The notes under the pieces are model-generated. The model was not told the DNA's origin, searched no databases, and worked only from the letters and a program-made list of their open reading frames with translations. Below, piece after piece: positions 5,374 to 5,452 of a DNA stretch of 5,452 nucleotides. The DNA is from CAZXMB01 sp964641715. GTDB taxonomy: Bacteria; Desulfobacterota; BSN033; UBA1163. Location of the stretch: the NCBI GenBank assembly GCA_964641715.1, contig CAZXMB010000187.1:1-5452 (forward strand). The letters run 5' to 3'. Numbering within the stretch: the stretch's first letter is position 1; each line of letters starts with the position of its first letter. The translations under genes and the position numbers were made by a program.

Positions 5374-5452
5374 ATGAAAATCAAAATCCCACAGCTTCTC
5401 TGGTATGAAAATTCGGAGAGGGAGCTTCATTTCCCGAACACCTGGTCCGTTT
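5374..5452 (+). CDS. Start of a DUF2088/LarA-like (nickel lactate racemase family) protein, partial
   Basis: ATG at 5374 opens a frame that runs to the window end (26 full codons). It encodes a short beta-type start, KIKIPQLLWYENSERELHF, followed by PNTWSV. The pattern I.I..L.WY.N.E.EL.FP..W.V resembles the N-terminus of DUF2088 proteins, the domain of nickel-pincer lactate racemase LarA and its relatives, which racemise hydroxy acids. The catalytic residues lie beyond the window, so only the family resemblance can be offered. An in-frame TAA at 5344-5346 limits the start. GGAAG at 5366-5370 is a close, modest ribosome site (3 nt from the ATG), and AGAGGA at 5348-5353 is too far away. If the assignment is right, hydroxy-acid metabolism sits next to the transporter. 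Confidence 0.5.
   Translation, partial: MKIKIPQLLWYENSERELHFPNTWSV

Overview
The window is one complete branched-chain amino acid-type (Liv/HAAT family) ABC transporter operon on the + strand. It is flanked by the tail of an upstream gene and the first codons of a downstream gene. All genes seen point the same way. I do not see a previously undescribed system. The least ordinary material is the set of palindromic repeats between genes and a degenerate ABC signature in one of the two ATPases.

Layout: 1-69 is the probable C-terminal end of an unidentified protein. 70-245 is a promoter/leader region with a perfect TTGACA -35 box, a tandem 11-bp direct repeat just upstream of it, and a strong Shine-Dalgarno site. 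246-1499 encodes a Tat-type secreted periplasmic binding protein. 1509-2420 (livH) and 2417-3382 (livM) encode the two permeases and overlap by 4 bp. 3383-3571 is a 189-bp gap largely filled by a long imperfect inverted repeat. 3572-4303 (livG, TTG start) and 4290-4994 (livF) encode the two ATPases and overlap by 14 bp. 4995-5373 is a 379-bp non-coding stretch with at least four repeat or hairpin structures. 5374-5452 is the start of a gene whose N-terminus resembles DUF2088/LarA-like (nickel lactate racemase family) proteins.

How it works: the binding protein captures ligand outside the inner membrane and delivers it to the LivH-LivM channel, and LivG-LivF hydrolyse ATP to drive import. The gene order (binding protein, H, M, G, F) is the classical one. 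Liv-type systems in environmental anaerobes often carry substrates other than Leu/Ile/Val, such as amides, aromatic acids or other organic acids, so the ligand should not be assumed.

Organism: Gram-negative layout, moderate GC, a Tat-dependent Liv binding protein, and AT-rich CCAAATTCCAA-type and GTAGGGGCGA-type intergenic palindromes suggest an environmental Desulfobacterota/Deltaproteobacteria-like bacterium or a relative. This is an impression from style, not a phylogenetic result.
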